In this document: piece by piece, positions 52,193 through 60,419 of the stretch
How positions within the stretch are numbered: position 1 is the stretch's first letter
Layout: each line of letters opens with the position of its first letter
NCBI GenBank assembly: GCA_004028795.1
Contig: SAIW01000007.1
Location: 124,001 to 188,000, forward strand
Origin: Chitinophagaceae bacterium
GTDB taxonomy: Bacteria; Bacteroidota; Bacteroidia; Chitinophagales; Chitinophagaceae
Reading direction: 5' to 3'
Length of the DNA stretch: 64,000 bases
Notes under the pieces: model-generated
Told to the model about the DNA's origin: nothing
Database searches by the model: none
What the model saw: only the letters and a program-made list of their open reading frames with translations
Program-made: the position numbers and the translations under genes

Positions 52193-54367
52193 ATGTTATC
52201 ACAACCAATACAATCAACTTTTCAGTTGCCTGATGGCACTGAAGTAGTTATAGAAACAGGAAAACTTGCCCGTCAGGCTGATGGTGCAGTAACTGTAAGA
52301 CAAGGCAATTGCGTATTATTAGCTACTGTTGTTGCCAATAAAGAACCTAAAGACGGACAATCATTTTTTCCGCTCACGGTAGATTATCAGGAGAAATTTG
52401 CATCAGCAGGTCGTATTCCCGGCTCTTTCTTTAAAAGGGAAGGAAGATTAAGCGATTACGAAGTTTTAATCAGTCGTTTAATAGACCGTGCTTTACGCCC
52501 CTTATTTCCTGAAGACTATTTATGCGATGTTCAGGTGTTAGTTACCTTAATTTCTTCTGATAAAGAAGTAATGCCTGATGCTTTGGCATGTTTGGCAGCA
52601 TCTGCTGCCTTAGCAGTGTCTGATGTTCCTGTTAAAGAAATTATTTCAGAAGTACGTGTTGCAAGAATTGACGGCAACTTTGTTGTAAATCCTTCCCGTA
52701 CTCAGTTGGCTACAGCTGATATGGATTTTATTATAGGAGCTACCGAAAAAAACCTGATGATGGTGGAAGGTGAAAGCCAGGAATGCAGTGAAGAAGACTT
52801 AGTGCAGGCTTTACAGATTGCTCATGATGCTATTCGGGTTCAAATTAAAGCACAGCAAGAGTTGAGAGATAAAAAAGGTATCACTTCTAAAAGAGACTAT
52901 AAAAAACCTGAGCAGAATGAAGAGTTGAAAAAGAAAGTTGAGGAGTTCTGCACAGATAAAATGTATCAGATTTCAAAAAGTGCGAGCAGTAAAGAGCAGC
53001 GTGGAGAAGCTTTTGGTATTTTGAAAGATGAATTGGTAGCAAGCTTAGGTGAAGCAGTGGAAGACAAAACCAAATCGCTTGCAAAAAAATACTTCGATGA
53101 TTTGCAATGGGAAGTGGTTCGTAATATGATTTTGGATGATCGTACCAGATTAGATGGAAGACAATTAGATCAGGTTCGCCCTTTGGCAATGGAAACCGAT
53201 ATTCTTCCGACACCGCATGGTTCAGCTTTATTTACAAGAGGTGAAACTCAATCACTTACAACTGTTACCTTAGGCACCCCTTTAGATGAGTTATTAATTG
53301 AAAGTGCCGCAGCTTCAGATTACAGCAAATTTATTCTTCATTATAATTTCCCTCCTTTCTCTACTGGTGAAGTTAAACCGATGAGAGGCCCGGGTAGAAG
53401 AGAAGTGGGGCATGGTAATTTAGCAATGCGTTCTTTAAAGCAAATGTTACCGGGTAATGATTATGCTTACACTGTACGTGTGGTGAGTGATATTTTAGAA
53501 TCAAACGGTTCTTCTTCAATGGCTACTGTTTGTGCAGGTTCATTAGCGTTAATGGATGCCGGTGTTCCTGTTCCTAAACATGTTAGTGGTGTAGCTATGG
53601 GTTTAATTACCCGTTCTTCAGACAATAAATACGCAATCTTAACCGATATTTTAGGTGATGAAGATCATTTAGGTGATATGGACTTTAAAGTTACCGGTAC
53701 GAAAGATGGTATTTGCGGTGTGCAGATGGATATTAAAATAGACGGCTTAAGCATGGAAGTAATGCGTGAAGCATTAGAACAGGCAAGAAAAGGTCGTTTA
53801 CATATTTTAAATGCAATGTACGAATGTATTGCTGCTGCAAGACCTGAAGTGAAACCGCATACACCGAGAATGGAGAAATTGATTATTGATAAAGAATTCA
53901 TCGGTGCAGTAATCGGGCCACAAGGAAAAGTAATTCAGGAAATTCAAAGAGAAACAGGAACAACTATTAATATTGAAGAGGTTGGTAATTATGGCGAAGT
54001 GAGCATTTTCTCTCCTGCAAAAGAAGGTTTGGATAAAGCTGTTGCCTGGGTTAAAGGAATTGTTGCAGTTCCTGAAGTAGGAGCTGTTTATGAAGCAACA
54101 GTAAGAGGAATTAAAGAATTCGGGGCTTTTGTTGAGTTCCTGCCTAAAAAAGAAGGTTTATTGCATATAAGCGAAATAAGCTGGAAACGTTTAGAAACTA
54201 TGGATGGTATATTTAAAGAAGGAGATAAGGTAAAAGTGAAACTGATTGGATTAGACCCAAGAACAGGCAAATTCAAATTAAGCCGTAAAGCTTTAATGCC
54301 AAGACCTGAAAACAATAAACCTCCTCAGCAGCAAAGTGAGGAGCCTAAACAGGAAAATAATAACTAA
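52193..54367 (+). CDS. pnp: Polyribonucleotide nucleotidyltransferase (PNPase)
   Basis: Phosphorolytic 3'-5' exoribonuclease of the mRNA-decay machinery. From the ATG at 52193 it has 724 residues beginning MLSQPIQSTFQLPDGTEVVIETGKLARQADGAV, which lines up with E. coli PNPase; an ATG at 52148 would add 15 residues. Two RNase PH domains (about 10-220 and 320-550) flank a helical domain. FPPFSTGEVKPMRGPGRREVGHGNLA and LGDEDHLGDMDFKVTGTKDG carry catalytic residues. KH (IDKEFIGAVIGPQGKVIQEI) and S1 (GAVYEATVRGIKEFGAFVEF) domains follow, then a polar Pro/Gln/Glu tail. Confidence 0.96.
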   Translation: MLSQPIQSTFQLPDGTEVVIETGKLARQADGAVTVRQGNCVLLATVVANKEPKDGQSFFPLTVDYQEKFASAGRIPGSFFKREGRLSDYEVLISRLIDRALRPLFPEDYLCDVQVLVTLISSDKEVMPDALACLAASAALAVSDVPVKEIISEVRVARIDGNFVVNPSRTQLATADMDFIIGATEKNLMMVEGESQECSEEDLVQALQIAHDAIRVQIKAQQELRDKKGITSKRDYKKPEQNEELKKKVEEFCTDKMYQISKSASSKEQRGEAFGILKDELVASLGEAVEDKTKSLAKKYFDDLQWEVVRNMILDDRTRLDGRQLDQVRPLAMETDILPTPHGSALFTRGETQSLTTVTLGTPLDELLIESAAASDYSKFILHYNFPPFSTGEVKPMRGPGRREVGHGNLAMRSLKQMLPGNDYAYTVRVVSDILESNGSSSMATVCAGSLALMDAGVPVPKHVSGVAMGLITRSSDNKYAILTDILGDEDHLGDMDFKVTGTKDGICGVQMDIKIDGLSMEVMREALEQARKGRLHILNAMYECIAAARPEVKPHTPRMEKLIIDKEFIGAVIGPQGKVIQEIQRETGTTINIEEVGNYGEVSIFSPAKEGLDKAVAWVKGIVAVPEVGAVYEATVRGIKEFGAFVEFLPKKEGLLHISEISWKRLETMDGIFKEGDKVKVKLIGLDPRTGKFKLSRKALMPRPENNKPPQQQSEEPKQENNN

Positions 54368-54371
54368 TAGC

Positions 54372-54400
54372 TAAACCCCCGAAATACAATCGGGGGTTTA
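54372..54400 (+). terminator. Terminator after pnp
   Basis: A ten-base perfect stem, TAAACCCCCG (54372-54381) with CGGGGGTTTA (54391-54400), nine-base loop, followed by ATTTTAT. It ends 10 bases before the prmA start. Confidence 0.85.
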
Positions 54401-54410
54401 ATTTTATGGT

Positions 54411-55226
54411 ATGAATTATATAGAAATAACTATTCCCGTTAGTGATGTCTCCATTCAGGAAATGTTAATCGCTGAATTGGAAAATATTGATTTTGAGTCT
54501 TTTGAACAAGATGATGAAAATTTAAAAGGATTTATACGAGAAGCTCTTTTTGAGGAAGCTAAATTAAAATTAATTTTAAATAAATTAAGCCTAACTTATT
54601 CAAAATCAATTGTAGAGAATAAAAATTGGAACGAATTGTGGGAATCTAATTTTCAACCAGTAATCGTAAATGAGTTTGTTGGCATCAGGGCATCTTTCCA
54701 TCAACCTATAAGTTTTGTTGAGCACGAAATTCTCATAACACCCAAAATGAGTTTCGGAACAGGGCATCATGCTACAACTTATATGATGATTGAGTTAATG
54801 AAAGGCGTTGATTTTCAGGAAAAATCGGTAGCTGACTTTGGAACAGGAACGGGTGTGTTGGCAATTCTGGCTTCTAAATTAGGAGCATTGTCAATTTGGG
54901 CCACAGACAATGATGATTGGTGTATTGAAAATGCCACTGAAAATTCAACTAATAATAATTGTAAAAATATTGACATTCAGAAAGTTGAGAGTTTTGAATC
55001 CAATAAAAGTTTTGATATTATTCTGGCGAATATTAATAAAAATATCATTCTTGGAAATTTCAATTATTTAGTCAGCAGCTTATTAAATAACGGTCTTTTA
55101 CTTCTAAGTGGATTATTAAAAGAAGATGAAACCGATATTCTTGCTGAAGCCGAACAACATAATTTACGGCATGTGCAAACCGAAGAAAAAAATGGCTGGG
55201 TAGCTATGAAATTTTCAAAAAAATAA
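54411..55226 (+). CDS. prmA: Ribosomal protein L11 methyltransferase
   Basis: S-adenosylmethionine-dependent enzyme that trimethylates residues of ribosomal protein L11. 271 residues. The N-terminal substrate-recognition domain (about 1-85) is followed by ITPKMSFGTGHHATTYMMIELM and the SAM loop VADFGTGTGVLAILASKLGA. ATDNDDWCIENATENS holds the acidic ribose-binding residue, and FDIILANINKNIIL is the conserved N-I-N motif. Its ATG stands just after the pnp terminator. Confidence 0.95.
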   Translation: MNYIEITIPVSDVSIQEMLIAELENIDFESFEQDDENLKGFIREALFEEAKLKLILNKLSLTYSKSIVENKNWNELWESNFQPVIVNEFVGIRASFHQPISFVEHEILITPKMSFGTGHHATTYMMIELMKGVDFQEKSVADFGTGTGVLAILASKLGALSIWATDNDDWCIENATENSTNNNCKNIDIQKVESFESNKSFDIILANINKNIILGNFNYLVSSLLNNGLLLLSGLLKEDETDILAEAEQHNLRHVQTEEKNGWVAMKFSKK

Positions 55227-55248
55227 TCTGAAATAGGCTATTAAGAAA

Positions 55249-55279
55249 TTGTAAATTTTAGGCTGAAACCTTATCTTTG
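55249..55279 (+). promoter_or_regulatory. Bacteroidota-type promoter for plsY
   Basis: TTG at 55249-55251, 20 bases, then TATCTTTG at 55272-55279: a full match to the TTG...TAnnTTTG consensus. It excludes a start codon within it (TTG at 55277) and supports the ATG at 55307 for plsY, leaving a leader of about 20 bases. Confidence 0.7.
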
Positions 55280-55306
55280 TTTTGCACCCAATTTCAATTA
55301 CCTCCA

Positions 55307-55960
55307 ATGGAAGAAGTAATTTTAATAATACTTGCCTATTGTATTGGTTCAATTCCTACATCTGTTTGGGTAAGTAAATATTTTTTTGATATTGATATTC
55401 GCGATTACGGCAGTGGTAATGCCGGTGCTACGAATACTTACAGAGTTCTTGGAAGTAAATGGGGAACTTTTGTAATGGTAGTAGATATGCTTAAAGGTGT
55501 TATTGCTACTTCTCTTTATATCTTTATAGAACATTATGCTTATAACGAATTACATCGCACCAATTTTATGATTGCGTTAGGTTTGGCTTCGGTTTTAGGG
55601 CATATTTTCCCGCTTTGGGCAAACTTTAAGGGGGGTAAGGGTGTAGCCACTTTATTCGGAATGGCTTTGGCAATGCAACCAATAGTGGCAGTAACTTGTG
55701 TAGGCGTTTTTCTGTTGGTTTTGTATTTAACTCGCTTCGTTTCTTTAAGTTCTATTTTGGCAGGTGTAGCATTTATGGTACTTATTCTGTTCATTTTCAA
55801 TGAAAAAGAAACTTTATACAGAATATTTGCTGTAATTGTTGCTTTATTAATTGTTTTTACGCATCAAAAAAATATAGGCAGAATTCTTCGCGGAACAGAA
55901 AGTAAAGTGCCTATTCTAAAATACAGAGACAGAAGAAGGCAACGCAGAAGGCAACTATAA
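55307..55960 (+). CDS. plsY: Glycerol-3-phosphate acyltransferase PlsY
   Basis: Polytopic inner-membrane enzyme that transfers the acyl group of acyl-phosphate to glycerol-3-phosphate, the first step of phospholipid synthesis. 217 residues, about five helices. The three family motifs are present: YCIGSIPTSVWVSKYFFDIDIRDYGSGNAGATNTYRVLG, GHIFPLWANFKGGKGVATLFG and TRFVSLSSILAGV. A basic C-terminal tail follows (DRRRQRRRQL). The start at 55307 is fixed by the promoter just upstream. Confidence 0.96.
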   Translation: MEEVILIILAYCIGSIPTSVWVSKYFFDIDIRDYGSGNAGATNTYRVLGSKWGTFVMVVDMLKGVIATSLYIFIEHYAYNELHRTNFMIALGLASVLGHIFPLWANFKGGKGVATLFGMALAMQPIVAVTCVGVFLLVLYLTRFVSLSSILAGVAFMVLILFIFNEKETLYRIFAVIVALLIVFTHQKNIGRILRGTESKVPILKYRDRRRQRRRQL

Positions 55961-56009
55961 TTTAATATTTGTATTCATTTTCTCCATTTTTATAATTAAT
56001 AATTAATTT

Positions 56010-56819
56010 ATGCGGACAAAACCGGTAATTGCGGCTTTTATTGTATTACTTGTTAGTTGTACTACTAATAAAATAACAGGCAGAAAGCAACTTACCTTAG
56101 TACCGGAAAGTGAAATGCAATCATTAGCACTTACCCAGTATAAAAGTTTTTTAGATGCAAATAAAGTTGTGCCCGTTAATAACGTTAATTCAGAAATGGT
56201 TAAACGTGTTGGTAACAGAATAGCCAAAGCTATTCAGCAATATTATGCATCTCAAAATATTGCCAACAATTTAAAAGATTATCAATGGGAGTTTAATTTG
56301 GTTGAAAATAATGATATAAATGCATGGTGTATGCCTGGCGGAAAGGTTGTTGTGTATACCGGATTATTAAAAGTAACACAAAATGAAACTGCTTTGGCAA
56401 TTGTGTTAGGGCATGAAATTACACATGCTGTTGCAGGGCATGGAGCAGAAAGAATGAGCAGGCAAATGGCTGCTCAGGGAATACAAATTGCTGGAAATGT
56501 AGCATTTAGTAATAACCCTGAAACTGTAAACATTTTTAATCAGGTTTATCCTATCGGTTCACAAACGGTAGGAATATTACCCAATTCAAGAACACAGGAA
56601 TATGAAGCTGATAAGTTTGGATTAATATTCGCTGCAATGGCAGGCTATAACCCTCAGGAGGCCATTCCTTTTTGGCAGCGGATGGCAGCTCTGTCAGCAA
56701 GCAGTCAGAGACCGCCGGAATTCCTGAGTGACCATCCAACGGACGAAAACCGCATAAAAAAGCTGCAGGAATTAATGCCGAATGCTATTAATTACTATAA
56801 TAATAGCAATTCTCACTAA
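56010..56819 (+). CDS. M48-family zinc metallopeptidase lipoprotein
   Basis: 269 residues with a lipobox (LLVSC, Cys17), so probably anchored in the periplasm. The M48 catalytic site reads LGHEITHAVAGHGAE (His135, Glu136, His139), with the third zinc-binding segment RTQEYEADKFG near 195-203. NAWCMPGGKVVVYTGLL is the usual strand before it, and LSDHPTDENRI near the C-terminus is typical of LoiP/BepA-like proteases that deal with misfolded outer-membrane proteins. No TPR tail is present, unlike BepA, which is longer. Stand-alone gene. Confidence 0.93.
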   Translation: MRTKPVIAAFIVLLVSCTTNKITGRKQLTLVPESEMQSLALTQYKSFLDANKVVPVNNVNSEMVKRVGNRIAKAIQQYYASQNIANNLKDYQWEFNLVENNDINAWCMPGGKVVVYTGLLKVTQNETALAIVLGHEITHAVAGHGAERMSRQMAAQGIQIAGNVAFSNNPETVNIFNQVYPIGSQTVGILPNSRTQEYEADKFGLIFAAMAGYNPQEAIPFWQRMAALSASSQRPPEFLSDHPTDENRIKKLQELMPNAINYYNNSNSH

Positions 56820-56835
56820 AATAATTGCAAATACC

Positions 56836-56866
56836 TTGCAGATTCGGTTACATTACGTTAACTTTG
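56836..56866 (+). promoter_or_regulatory. Bacteroidota-type promoter for the 56903 gene
   Basis: TTG at 56836-56838, 20 bases, TAACTTTG at 56859-56866. The coding start is 37 bases downstream. Same element type and spacing as the plsY promoter. Confidence 0.68.
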
Positions 56867-56902
56867 CAAACTCATTTACGTCAACTAAATTTCTTTTAAG
56901 GC

Positions 56903-57436
56903 ATGTCTAATTTGAGTTTGTTGGAGAAATTAAATTTACAAGACGAGAAAAACCTTTTAATACAAGGTCTTCCTTCTTCAATTGAAAAACAGTTTGCAAA
57001 ACTTTCTTACGCAAAAAATGTTACCCCTTTATTAAAAACCAGAAAGGTTGATTTTGCTTTGGTGTTTGCGGTAAGCCAAAATCAATTGGTTAATGTTATG
57101 AAAGAGGTATTACCTGCTTTGCACGACAGAAGTAAATTATGGGTAGCTTACCCTAAAGAAACCAGCAAAATAGTTAGTGATTTAAGCCGCGATTGCAGCT
57201 GGGAAGTTTTAACCGAAAAATACTATGAGGGTACAGATTTGGTAGCTTTAGACCATGTTTGGAGTGCTATGCGTTTTCAAAAAAACGCTGTAGAAGCCAC
57301 TGCAACCCCTTTAAAAAAAGTAAATAACAAGAGTGAAGATAATTTTGAAAAAAGTTTAGTAACCACTGTTGTTGACGAAGAAGTTTTAATAAAACATGTT
57401 AAAGTAACTTCAAGAAGAAAAAAGTCAGTAGAATAA
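56903..57436 (+). CDS. Conserved protein of unknown function, DUF3052-like
   Basis: 177 residues, soluble. The first 130 form an alpha/beta unit with LLEKLNLQDEKNLLIQGLP, VDFALVFAVSQNQL, VLPALHDRSKLWVAYPKETSK, RDCSWEVLTEKYYEG and DHVWSAMRFQK, the pattern of short Bacteroidota proteins sometimes filed under DUF3052. The C-terminal 45 residues are a basic, poorly structured tail (KKVNNKSED through TSRRKKSVE). Function unknown. Has its own consensus promoter and a terminator that folds over its stop codon, so it is a single-gene unit. Confidence 0.75.
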   Translation: MSNLSLLEKLNLQDEKNLLIQGLPSSIEKQFAKLSYAKNVTPLLKTRKVDFALVFAVSQNQLVNVMKEVLPALHDRSKLWVAYPKETSKIVSDLSRDCSWEVLTEKYYEGTDLVALDHVWSAMRFQKNAVEATATPLKKVNNKSEDNFEKSLVTTVVDEEVLIKHVKVTSRRKKSVE

Positions 57437-57447
57437 CTACTGACTTT
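57421..57447 (+). terminator. Terminator overlapping the end of the 56903 gene
   Basis: An 11-base stem AAAGTCAGTAG (57421-57431) pairs with 57437-57447; the stop codon lies in the five-base loop. Followed by TTTTTTGCC. Confidence 0.85.
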
Positions 57448-57651
57448 TTTTTGCCTTATTCTTTATTTTACCTGCAATTACAAAAGCATTTGAATTAATA
57501 AATGCTAAGTAATTTGTTAAATCAGCAATCAATACAATATTTTGTCTGAAATTTAATGGTTGAATATTTATTCAATGAGATTTTTTGAGTTGAATAAGTA
57601 TATATTTCGGATGTCAATGATTGCTTACAAACCATAGTGCTGTCTTAAGCC

Positions 57652-58293
57652 ATGAGATTCATTATCAATAACAAATTATTTTTATTTCTCTGCTTTAACT
57701 GTTTTTTTATATCTGTAAAAGCACAGACTCTAAACTGGCGGTATGATAAAACTTACCACATTAGGAGGCCTCAAGATTATTTTAAAATGACTCCTATGAA
57801 AGGCTCTATTCTATTAAAAAATCATGATTCAATATCCGGATTTATAAAAATAAACTATGAACTTAGCTATAAGTACATTTTATTAATGCCCTTTTATAAA
57901 TACTCTGAACGGGATATTGTTTTTGTAAATAAAGATAGTATTCAAGAAATTGTAGTTCATAGTTTAATTGATTCAGCAAAACTAATTCATTATAAAAGTC
58001 TATATTATGGTCATCCTTGGTTAGTACTAAAAGAAAAAGATAGTATTGGTATTTACGAAGGTTTTTTCTACGGTGGAAGAGGTGAATATTCAAAAGTTAT
58101 TTTGTATAACTCAAAAACCCAAAGAAAAAGCACAATTAATAATGATAAAAAAACTTTTGGTAGCCTTAATCCTAGAAAATATTTTCTCAGGTTTATTAAT
58201 CATAGGTATAATCAGCACTTTGATAAAAATAGTTTTAAAAATGAAGAAGCAATGATGGATTATATAATTAGTAAGGAAATAATTTCAAAATAA
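57652..58293 (+). CDS. Secreted protein of unknown function
   Basis: 213 residues with a clear signal peptide (KLFLFLCFNCFFISVKAQ, cleaved near 25). The mature protein is basic, rich in Tyr, Lys and Asn, and strand-rich: KGSILLKNHDSISGFIKINY, RDIVFVNKDSIQEIVVHS, WLVLKEKDSIGIYEGFFYGGRGEYSKVILY. I recognise no family. The repeated short strands suggest a beta-sandwich or similar periplasmic or surface fold. Lies alone between two unrelated units, with a 215-base upstream gap in which no consensus promoter is evident. Confidence 0.65.
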   Translation: MRFIINNKLFLFLCFNCFFISVKAQTLNWRYDKTYHIRRPQDYFKMTPMKGSILLKNHDSISGFIKINYELSYKYILLMPFYKYSERDIVFVNKDSIQEIVVHSLIDSAKLIHYKSLYYGHPWLVLKEKDSIGIYEGFFYGGRGEYSKVILYNSKTQRKSTINNDKKTFGSLNPRKYFLRFINHRYNQHFDKNSFKNEEAMMDYIISKEIISK

Positions 58294-58403
58294 CTTTATC
58301 AAATGCAATTAAGGATTTGAATATTTCTTTTTTAGTTTTCTTCCTGAGAAATTTCATGCAACATATTTAATTTGCAAAACCATATAGTAGTCCATAGCTA
58401 TAA

Positions 58404-59225
58404 TTATTTCCTTTTCCCCCATCCCCACTTCAGAAAGTCAGGAAAGGCTTTTGCCCAAGTAGACACATCATGTTTACCTTTCTCTAACTCAATGTATTGA
58501 ATATGATTACCGGTATAACCTTTGGCTTTTAATTCAACAATTAAATCTAACGCATCGTCAATACTGTCAATTACACCATTTTTATTTCTATCGGCAGTTT
58601 CATCTAAAGTACCGCATTCAATAAAAAATTGTAACCATGGGTAAAAGGTACCGTTACGTATTTGCAGGTGCATTAATCTGTCTGTTTCATCATCATAATT
58701 ATCCTCATAACTTTTTCTTCTCCACCACAGGCTGCCACTGAAAATGCCTGCTTTGGTAAATTCGCTGGCATGGTTCCAAACTATATCCAATGCACTCAAT
58801 CCGCCTAAAGAAAAACCTGCAAATGCTTTTTCTTTAAAAGAAGGGGCATGGTATTTTTTTCTGATGAATGGCATTAATTCGTCAAAAATAAATTTGGTGT
58901 ATAAACCTGCTTTATCGCCCCTGCCTTTATAATCTGCACTGTAAGCGGTGCCGTATTCTCTTTTTCGTTCAGCACCGCAATGAATACCTATACAAAATAG
59001 TGGTTCAATTTCATTACGGCTAATTAAAGCGTTTAATATTTCATCAAAGGGCATTTTAGGTAAATCCTGACCATCATTAATTAATAATAAGCTTATTTGT
59101 TCAGGTTGATGAAGATTCTCAGGAATATAAGCATCAATAGTAACTTCCCTTTCCAGGTATTGAGATGCGATAATACTTTGCTCAATAGTTATAAAACCTT
59201 TTACACTTTCTTTTGTTTCAGCCAT
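58404..59225 (-). CDS. Esterase D-like alpha/beta hydrolase with EF-hand-like loop
   Basis: 273 residues of the putative esterase (enterochelin esterase-like) family. Nucleophile elbow GFSLGG (Ser139). Other motifs are LLLINDGQDLPKMPFDEIL, YGTAYSADYKGRGDKAGLYTKFIFDELMPFI and a C-terminal GKHDVSTWAKAFPDFLKWGW with the catalytic His. An inserted loop, DRNKNGVIDSIDD (212-224), has the spacing of a calcium-binding EF-hand or dockerin loop. No signal peptide, so cytoplasmic. Divergent from the ATP-grasp gene, 151 bases apart. Confidence 0.87.
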   Translation of the reverse strand: MAETKESVKGFITIEQSIIASQYLEREVTIDAYIPENLHQPEQISLLLINDGQDLPKMPFDEILNALISRNEIEPLFCIGIHCGAERKREYGTAYSADYKGRGDKAGLYTKFIFDELMPFIRKKYHAPSFKEKAFAGFSLGGLSALDIVWNHASEFTKAGIFSGSLWWRRKSYEDNYDDETDRLMHLQIRNGTFYPWLQFFIECGTLDETADRNKNGVIDSIDDALDLIVELKAKGYTGNHIQYIELEKGKHDVSTWAKAFPDFLKWGWGKRK

Positions 59226-59376
59226 AACTTCAAAATAAAAGAAATAAAGCTAAACAAGCTTTATTGTTTTTTAATAGTATGTTTATAAGAAATAAATTGG
59301 TTAAAACTTTTTTTAGAAAGAATTGTACTAAATTAGAAAAATCAAAACACACACAAATTATTTAAACTTACCTGCT

Positions 59377-60330
59377 ATGAAGAAAATAGGCATACTGCAC
59401 GGAAAGGAAAGGAGTTTTCCTGAAGCATTTGTAGAAAGAGTAAATAGTAAAAATATTGAAGGCATTATTGCTGAACCTGTAAAAATTGACAAGGTAATGC
59501 AAGGAGAAGCGAGTGATTATGCAGTGATTATTGATAGAATAAGTCAGGATGTTCCTTTTTACAGAGCGTATTTAAAAAATGCGGCTTTATGTGGTACCGC
59601 TGTAATTAATAATCCTTTCTGGTGGAGTGCCGATGAAAAGTTTTTTAATAATTGTTTGGCAACTAAAATTGATGTGCCCGTTCCTAAAACAGTTATTCTA
59701 CCCTCGCATGATTTGCCTGACGATACCTCAGAAGGTTCTTTTGCCAACCTTGCTTATCCGTTAGATTGGGATGGCATTTTTAAATATGTTGGCTTTCCTG
59801 CATACATGAAACCTTTTGCAGGCGGTGGTTGGAAGAATGTATATAAATTAGAAAGTATGGATGATTTTTTTGAGAAGCATAAAGAAACAGGCCAGTTAGT
59901 TATGCTATTGCAGGAAGAAATTGTGTTTGAAGAATATTACCGTTGTTATTGCATTGGCGGAAAATATGTTCGTATTATGCCTTATGAGCCTCGCAATCCG
60001 CATCATTTACGTTATGTAGCAGGGTTTACCCCAACCAAAGAAAGATTACAACAGATGGAAGAAATTGTGTTACGCATTAATCAATATTTGGGATATGATT
60101 TTAATACAGTTGAATTAGCTCTACGCGATGGAGTACCTTATGCCATTGATTTCTGTAACCCCGCACCGGATGCAGATATTAAAAGTGTTGGTGAAGAAAA
60201 CTTTGCATGGGTAGTAGAAACAGCAGCCAATTTTGCTATTGAAAAAGCATTAGAACATGATGCAAAAAAAGACAATTTAACCTGGGGTGAATACATTAAA
60301 AAAAGCAGCGGAAAGAAGAAATTATATTAA
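59377..60330 (+). CDS. ATP-grasp domain protein (probable carboxylate-amine ligase)
   Basis: 317 residues. Begins MKKIGILHGKERSFPEAFVERV. The ATP-grasp body has VPVPKTVILPSHD, a central FPAYMKPFAGGGWKNVYKL (ATP-binding Lys and Gly loop), MLLQEEIVFEEYYRCYCIGGKYVRIMPYEP, and the metal-binding end FNTVELALRDGVPYAIDFCNPAPDADI. Enzymes of this fold activate a carboxylate as acyl-phosphate and join it to an amine. Next gene, 89 bases on, is a GCS2-type ligase, so both probably act in one small-molecule or peptide pathway. Substrate unknown. Confidence 0.85.
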   Translation: MKKIGILHGKERSFPEAFVERVNSKNIEGIIAEPVKIDKVMQGEASDYAVIIDRISQDVPFYRAYLKNAALCGTAVINNPFWWSADEKFFNNCLATKIDVPVPKTVILPSHDLPDDTSEGSFANLAYPLDWDGIFKYVGFPAYMKPFAGGGWKNVYKLESMDDFFEKHKETGQLVMLLQEEIVFEEYYRCYCIGGKYVRIMPYEPRNPHHLRYVAGFTPTKERLQQMEEIVLRINQYLGYDFNTVELALRDGVPYAIDFCNPAPDADIKSVGEENFAWVVETAANFAIEKALEHDAKKDNLTWGEYIKKSSGKKKLY

Positions 60331-60419
60331 TCCTAAATCCCTAAAAAGGGTTTTGGTAATTGAATTTCATATAACATATTTTCTAAACATAAAATCTCCC
60401 CTTCAGGGGTTAGGGGCTT

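Noticed and set aside
52887-53213. A 108-codon minus-strand frame inside pnp
   Set aside because: Shadow of a highly conserved gene; no family features.
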